Source of the DNA: Streptomyces lasiicapitis
GTDB taxonomy: Bacteria > Actinomycetota > Actinomycetes > Streptomycetales > Streptomycetaceae
Assembly (NCBI RefSeq): GCF_014646335.1
Contig: NZ_BMNG01000002.1
Coordinates: 372,001-436,000, forward strand
Reading direction: 5' to 3'
DNA: 64,000 nt
Numbering within the stretch: position 1 is the stretch's first letter; the number at the start of each line of letters is the position of its first letter. Below are positions 59,820-64,000 of the stretch, in pieces. Below the pieces are notes generated by a model. The model was not told the origin of the DNA and made no database searches. It saw only the letters and a list, made by a program, of their open reading frames with translations. The translations under genes were made by a program, and so were the position numbers.

Positions 59820-62249
59820 TCAGGTTCCGATCGTGAAGGAGTCGACATCGAAGAGGTTGCCCTGCCCCGAAGGGCCCTTGAAGACCAGGAAGAGCGTGGT
59901 GGTGCCCGCCGGGGCGCCGCCGAGCGTGCCCGTCACGTCCTGGTAGTTCTCCCAGCCGCCCGTGACCGGCACGGTGAGCGCGGCGAGCCGGGTGCCGGTG
60001 GCCGAGCCCGCGCGGACCTCGAGGGTGCCGCCCGCCCCGCCCGACGCGACGCGCGCCGTGAAGGTCTTGGCGTTGCCGAGCGCGTACGGCTCGAAGGAGA
60101 CCCAGTCGCCGTCGTCGGTGAAGCCGACGGTGTTGCCGCCCTCGGCGTTGCCGTGGCCCGCGATCTGGATGCCGGACTGTGCCCCGAAGTGCTCGGCCTG
60201 GCGGTGACGCGGCTGCAGGGTCCGGGTGCTGTGCGTGGTCAGGCCGCCCTTGTCGGTGTACTCGGCGTCGAACACGCCGTACAGATTGGCGGCGGCGTCG
60301 TGCTCGCCGTCGGTGGGCACGTCGATGGTGCCGGTGCAGCCGTACCGCGACGTGATCGCGTGCTGGTGGCTGTCGTGCCCGAGCGCGTACGTGACCTTCA
60401 CCTTGGAGCAGTCGACGGAGCCGTCCTCGGGGTCGCTGACCTTGACGGCGAAGGGAACCTTGTCGCCGAAGCCGAACAGGGCGCCGTGCTGGGGCTGTTC
60501 GAGGGTCACGGTCGGCGCGGTGTTGCCCGCGGTGACCACCAGGCTCGCGGTCGCGGTCAGGCCTTCGGGGTCGGTCACCTTGAGCGTCGGCGTGAAGGTG
60601 CCCTTCGCCGTGTACGTGTGCGTGGGGTTCGCCGAGGTGGAGGTGGCGCCGTCGCCGAAGTCCCAGGCGTAGGTGAGGGCGCCGCCCTCGGGGTCGGCGC
60701 TGCCCGCGGAGGAGAAGGCGACGGTCAGCGGGGTCTGGCCGGAGGTGCGGTCGGCGGCGGCCTTCGCGACGGGGCTGCGGTTGCTGCCTGCCAGGTACTC
60801 GACGCGGTACAGGGCCTGGTTGCCGCTGCCCGTGCCGTAGTCGAGGACGTACAGCGCGCCGTCCGGGCCGAACGCGGAGTCCATGACCTGGGTGCCGGTC
60901 CAGGGGAAGCTCTCGATGACGCCGGGGGAGCCGTCGCCCTTGACCTCGATCGCCTTGATCCACTTGCGGCCGTACTCGCCCGCGAAGAACCGCCCGTCGA
61001 GCGACTTCGGGAACTTCACCTTCGAGTCGAGCGCGGCGTCGAAGCGGTAGACGGGCCCGCCCATCGGCGACTCGGAGCCGCCCCCGAACTCGGGCGGCGA
61101 GCCCGCGTCCCCGCCGTAGCGGATCCAACTCGGCTTCGCCGCGGGCAACTTGGCGAGGCCGGTGTTGCGCGGGGAGTCGTTGACCGGCCCGCCCGCGCAG
61201 TCGTAGCGGTCGCCGGAGGGGCCGCCGGGGAAGGTGTACGCGCGGTAGGTCTCCGCGTCGGTGTTGGTGCCCGTGCAGTACGGCCAGCCGTAGTTGCCGG
61301 GGCCCGTGACGCGGTCGAACTCGACCTGGCCGCTCGGGCCGCGGTCGGCGGCGGACGCGCCCGCGTCGGGGCCGTAGTCGCCGACGTAGACGATGTCGGT
61401 GGCCCGGTCGACCTGCATGCGGAACGGGTTGCGGAAGCCCATGGCGTAGATCTCGGGCCGGGTGCGGGCCGTGCCGGGGGCGAAGAGGTTGCCGTCGGGG
61501 ACGGTGTAGCCGCCGGCCGCTGTCGGCTTGATGCGCAGCAGCTTGCCGCGCAGGTCGGCGGTGTTGGCCGAGGTGCGCTGGGCGTCGAACTGGGGATTGC
61601 GGTCGGCGCGTTCGTCGAGCGGCGCGTAGCCCTGGGACTCGAAGGGGTTGGTGTCGTCGCCGGTGGTCAGGAGCAGATTGCCCTTGCTGTCGAAGTCGAT
61701 GTCGCCGCCGACGTGGCAGCACTGGCCGCGGTCGTTGGGGACTTCGAGGACGACCTTCTCGCCGGCCGCGTCGAGCGTGCCGTCGGCCTTGAGGACGAAC
61801 CGGGAGAGGTTCAGGTGGCCCTTGAAGCGCTCGAAGTCGGCGGGGGAGCCGTTGACCGGCGCGTCGCCCGGCGGGGTGTCGAGCTTCGGTGAGTAGTAGA
61901 CGTACACGTAGCGGTTGGTGGCGAAGGACGGGTCCGCGGCGATGCCCTGGAGCCCCTCCTCGTCGTGGGTGTAGACGTCGAGTTTCCCTGCGGTCCTGGT
62001 GTTGCCGGCGCTGTCGGTCAGCCGGATCGTGCCGTCCCGCGCGGTGTGCAGGACGGACCGGTCGGGCAGCACGGCGAGCGACATGGCCTCGCCCAACTCG
62101 GCCGGACCCTGGGCGAGTTGGACCTGCTGGTAGTCGGCGGGAGGTATGTCCTGCGGGGCGCCGCGGGCGGGCAGGGCGAGGCCTGCCGCGGCCACGGCGA
62201 GGGCCGGCGCCAGCAGGGCTCTGTTCCCTGGACGGGGGCGTCTTGGCAT
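59820..62249 (-). CDS. secreted glucose/sorbosone dehydrogenase - PKD - carbohydrate-binding protein
   Basis: 809-residue exoprotein with Sec signal (LLAPALAVAAAGLALPARGA). Residues about 45-500 form a quinoprotein sugar-dehydrogenase beta-propeller (EEGLQGIAADPSFA, RGKLLRIKPTAAGG, GFRNPFRMQVDR, GNYGWPYCTG). A PKD domain (LTYAWDFGDGATST) follows, then an Ig-like piece and a C-terminal CBM6-like domain (GFTDDGDWVSFEPYALG). Strongly related to the larger ThuA-containing protein at 33869-37333 but lacking ThuA and the last PKD. First gene of a three-gene secreted operon; the promoter should lie in 62250-62544, where no LacI-type site was seen. Confidence 0.87.
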   Translation of the reverse strand: MPRRPRPGNRALLAPALAVAAAGLALPARGAPQDIPPADYQQVQLAQGPAELGEAMSLAVLPDRSVLHTARDGTIRLTDSAGNTRTAGKLDVYTHDEEGLQGIAADPSFATNRYVYVYYSPKLDTPPGDAPVNGSPADFERFKGHLNLSRFVLKADGTLDAAGEKVVLEVPNDRGQCCHVGGDIDFDSKGNLLLTTGDDTNPFESQGYAPLDERADRNPQFDAQRTSANTADLRGKLLRIKPTAAGGYTVPDGNLFAPGTARTRPEIYAMGFRNPFRMQVDRATDIVYVGDYGPDAGASAADRGPSGQVEFDRVTGPGNYGWPYCTGTNTDAETYRAYTFPGGPSGDRYDCAGGPVNDSPRNTGLAKLPAAKPSWIRYGGDAGSPPEFGGGSESPMGGPVYRFDAALDSKVKFPKSLDGRFFAGEYGRKWIKAIEVKGDGSPGVIESFPWTGTQVMDSAFGPDGALYVLDYGTGSGNQALYRVEYLAGSNRSPVAKAAADRTSGQTPLTVAFSSAGSADPEGGALTYAWDFGDGATSTSANPTHTYTAKGTFTPTLKVTDPEGLTATASLVVTAGNTAPTVTLEQPQHGALFGFGDKVPFAVKVSDPEDGSVDCSKVKVTYALGHDSHQHAITSRYGCTGTIDVPTDGEHDAAANLYGVFDAEYTDKGGLTTHSTRTLQPRHRQAEHFGAQSGIQIAGHGNAEGGNTVGFTDDGDWVSFEPYALGNAKTFTARVASGGAGGTLEVRAGSATGTRLAALTVPVTGGWENYQDVTGTLGGAPAGTTTLFLVFKGPSGQGNLFDVDSFTIGT

Positions 62250-62508
62250 GGGGCTCTTCCTTCCTGACGTGCGTGGGGTGTGTCAGGCAAGGCGCGCGCC
62301 GGACGCGCGATGATCTGAATATTGCGAAGATGCGTGGGTTTCTTGCGTGGTTGGAGAGTTGATTTGCATGCTGCGAGGGCCCCGGTAGTTCGTCAAGGCT
62401 CTGAACGAAACTTCCGGGCCCGGTGGGCGCGGCGGTGGCCGGATCCAGTCGACGGCCCTCTGGTGGCGGCATCTGGCACCACCGCCCGAGAGAGTGGCAC
62501 TCGAAAGC

Positions 62509-62538
62509 TTGCGCGTGGCGCCAGAGTGGTGCGACTAT
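62509..62538 (+). promoter_or_regulatory. promoter of a probably leaderless RHH gene
   Basis: TTGCGC (62509-62514), 18-bp spacer, GACTAT (62533-62538). The start codon at 62545 sits seven bases after the -10 box with no ribosome-binding site, as in leaderless mRNAs. TGGCGCC elements occur within the spacer (62516-62522) and over the start codon (ATGGCGCCAT, 62537-62546), and could be operator sites. Confidence 0.45.
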
Positions 62539-62544
62539 GGCGCC

Positions 62545-63108
62545 ATGGAACTCACGCGGTACGTCGACAACCTGCGCCAGGAGCTGTCGGTCGCAGTGGA
62601 GTCGGGGGACGAGGAGACCCGTGAACTCGCCGAACGCCTCGTCACGCCGCTCGCTTCCGCCGTCCGGCTCACCCTCCTCGACGCACTGTCGGCCGCCGCG
62701 GACGAGATCACCCGCGACCTGGCCCCGGGCTCGGTGGAGATAAGGCTGCGCGGCCTCGACCCCACGTTCGTCGTGACGCTGCCCCCGCCGGAGCAGCCGT
62801 TCGACGACGTCGTGGACCACGACTTCGACCACGGGCACAACGGAGTGGCGCCATCACTGGTGTCACTGGCGCCAGTGACGGTGAACGGGGAGGAGGGTGC
62901 GACATCCCGCATCAACTTCCGGCCGCCGGAGCATCTCAAGACCCGCATAGAGGAGGCCGCGGGCCGGGAGCGGCTCTCGGTCAACGCCTGGCTGGTCCGC
63001 GCCGTCTCCGCGATGCTCGAGTTCGACGACCGCGGCCGCCGCACGGATCGGCGCACCCCGCGCGGAGCTCCCGGCGGTGCCCAGCGCTACACGGGCTGGG
63101 TGAACTGA
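62545..63108 (+). CDS. HicB/Arc-type ribbon-helix-helix protein
   Basis: 187-residue protein. The N-terminal part is helical (LTRYVDNLRQELSVAVES, residues 3-20), followed by a short beta segment SVEIRLRGLDPTFVVTL. The C-terminal domain has a ribbon-helix-helix: SRINFRPPEHLKTRIEEAAG then ERLSVNAWLVRAVSAMLE (about 121-158), as in HicB/Arc/MetJ repressors and antitoxins. No toxin gene lies beside it. Its stop codon is inside the first of four 21-bp tandem repeats, and the next gene follows, so it probably controls that gene and itself. The promoter suggests leaderless translation. Confidence 0.82.
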   Translation: MELTRYVDNLRQELSVAVESGDEETRELAERLVTPLASAVRLTLLDALSAAADEITRDLAPGSVEIRLRGLDPTFVVTLPPPEQPFDDVVDHDFDHGHNGVAPSLVSLAPVTVNGEEGATSRINFRPPEHLKTRIEEAAGRERLSVNAWLVRAVSAMLEFDDRGRRTDRRTPRGAPGGAQRYTGWVN

Positions 63109-63183
63109 CAGCGGAACAGGGTGAAGTGACAGCAGAACAGGGTGAACTGACAGCAGAACAAGGTGAAGTGACAGCGGAACAAT
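63100..63183 (+). repeat. four 21-bp tandem repeats between the RHH and DUF4097 genes
   Basis: Units 63100-63120, 63121-63141, 63142-63162 and 63163-63183 share GTGAA(C/G)TGACAGC(A/G)GAACA. Units 1 and 3 have GTGAACTGA, units 2 and 4 GTGAAGTGA. The first unit contains the stop codon of the RHH gene. The 21-bp period equals two helical turns, suited to cooperative binding by RHH dimers along one DNA face. Confidence 0.85.
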
Positions 63184-63227
63184 GAGCACGCAGCGGTACG
63201 CCCAGCCGGTCCAGAGGGAGGTCAGCC

Positions 63228-64000
63228 ATGCCCGTTTTTGAGACACCACAACCGATCTCGGTCACGATCGACCTCGTGATCGGCGACGCCCGTATCGAAG
63301 CGGGTGCCCGCACCGACACCGTCGTCGAGGTGAGCCCGAGCGATCCGGGGCAGGACGCGGACGTCAGGGCGGCCGAGCGGACCCGCGTCGAGTGCGCGGA
63401 CGGCCGGCTCCTGGTGAAGGCGCCGCGGCACCGCGCCCCCTTCGGCCGGGTGGGATCCGTGACCGTCACGATCGGACTGCCGTCCGGCTCGACCCTTCGG
63501 GGCAGCGCGGACATCATGGCGCTCCGGGTCACCGGGCGGCTCGGCGCGTGCCGGTTCAAGACGTCGGCCGGGGACATCCGGCTCGCGCGGACCGGCTCGC
63601 TCGTCCTGGCCAGTGCGGTGGGGGACATCGCCGTGGATCGCGTCGAGGGCTCGGCCGACCTCACGACCGGGACGGGCTCGGTGCGGATCCGCGAGGTGAC
63701 GGGCCCCGCCGTCATCAGGAACCTGAACGGCGACAGCTGGGTCGGTGAGGTGACCGGCGAGCTGCGGCTGAACGCGGCCAACGGAGCGATCTCCGTGGAG
63801 AAGGCGCACACGGCGGTCGCGGCGAGGACGGCCAACGGCGACATCCGGATCGGCGAGGTGGTGCGCGGCTCGGTCGTGCTCGGCACCTCGGCAGGACGGC
63901 TCGACGTCGGCATCGGCGCGGGCACCGCCGCACTGCTCGACGTGTGGTCGCACGCGGGCAACGTACACAACTTGATGACGGCGGCCGAAGGACCCGGGCC
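63228..64000 (+). CDS. DUF4097 beta-strand repeat protein, 3' end beyond window
   Basis: At least 257 residues, cut by the window end. It is a DUF4097-type protein made of short parallel beta-solenoid turns: repeating motifs KTSAGDIRL, ASAVGDIAVDRVEG, TGTGSVRIREV, NAANGAISVEKA and ARTANGDIRIGEV occur about every 20 residues. Such proteins are poorly understood; they are often paired with regulators or sensors. ATG follows GGGAGG. It lies 119 bp after the RHH gene, with the tandem repeats in its upstream region. No signal peptide. Confidence 0.87.
   Translation, partial: MPVFETPQPISVTIDLVIGDARIEAGARTDTVVEVSPSDPGQDADVRAAERTRVECADGRLLVKAPRHRAPFGRVGSVTVTIGLPSGSTLRGSADIMALRVTGRLGACRFKTSAGDIRLARTGSLVLASAVGDIAVDRVEGSADLTTGTGSVRIREVTGPAVIRNLNGDSWVGEVTGELRLNAANGAISVEKAHTAVAARTANGDIRIGEVVRGSVVLGTSAGRLDVGIGAGTAALLDVWSHAGNVHNLMTAAEGPG

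Noticed and set aside
62545..63108. Naming the RHH protein the antitoxin of a HicAB pair
   Set aside because: No HicA-like small toxin gene is found upstream or downstream.
63100..63183. A CRISPR array
   Set aside because: The 21-bp units are contiguous without spacers, and no cas genes are present.

Overview
The window is a high-GC actinomycete chromosome segment, almost certainly Streptomyces. The evidence is the strongly C/G-ending codons, GTG and TTG starts, ATGA-overlapping operons, a conservon, a SARP/AfsR-type regulator, and a left end with the gene order of the Streptomyces hopanoid cluster. It carries about 52 protein genes and one tRNA. The first and last genes are cut by the window edges.

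Region 1 (1-9898): 3' part of the hopanoid operon. In order: polyprenyl synthase (partial), squalene-hopene cyclase, HpnG nucleosidase, HpnH radical-SAM enzyme, a cluster copy of ispG and of dxs (MEP pathway precursor supply), an HpnO-like aminotransferase, then an XRE-cupin regulator behind two tandem TTGCC/GGCAA operators and a small membrane protein. Region 2 (9905-18677): tyrosine phosphatase, GH36 alpha-galactosidase, SGNH hydrolase, secreted SIMPL protein, a Glu/Leu-type dehydrogenase plus TetR operon, and a divergent MBL-fold hydrolase. The two divergent genes each have a striking palindrome. Region 3 (18999-23032): a conservon (sensor-like ATPase, roadblock, DUF742, GTPase) with a GAF protein. 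Region 4 (23046-37333): DUF2264 and Gfo/Idh genes, tdh-kbl with a LysR gene, a NitT/TauT/ThiY-type ABC transporter, and a ThuA-glucose/sorbosone dehydrogenase-PKD exoprotein with a Tat-secreted isomerase-like protein. Three LacI-type operators (core AAGCGCTT or a close variant) link several of these units. Region 5 (37588-42463): hydrolase, MmcQ-like protein, MFS transporter, split transketolase, tRNA-Pro(GGG).

Region 6 (42626-56628) is the most unusual. It starts with a Pls-type membrane NRPS (A-PCP-six membrane segments-beta-helix domains) and an M1-type aminopeptidase. A tightly overlapping operon follows: a BacA-like member of the prephenate dehydratase superfamily, a DUF6421-like protein, a SnoaL-like protein, a class IV aminotransferase and an AzlCD amino-acid exporter pair. 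Convergent to it lies an AfsR-type regulator with two more SnoaL-like genes. I infer a pathway that makes and exports an unusual, possibly prephenate-derived, amino acid.

Region 7 (56733-64000): a three-gene secreted polysaccharide-degradation operon (sugar dehydrogenase/PKD/CBM, GH99-like, beta-helix protein), then a ribbon-helix-helix regulator whose stop codon lies in the first of four 21-bp tandem repeats, and a DUF4097 protein running off the end.

All family assignments come from reading motifs by eye; no search was run. Start codons were chosen from ribosome-binding-site spacing and gene overlap.
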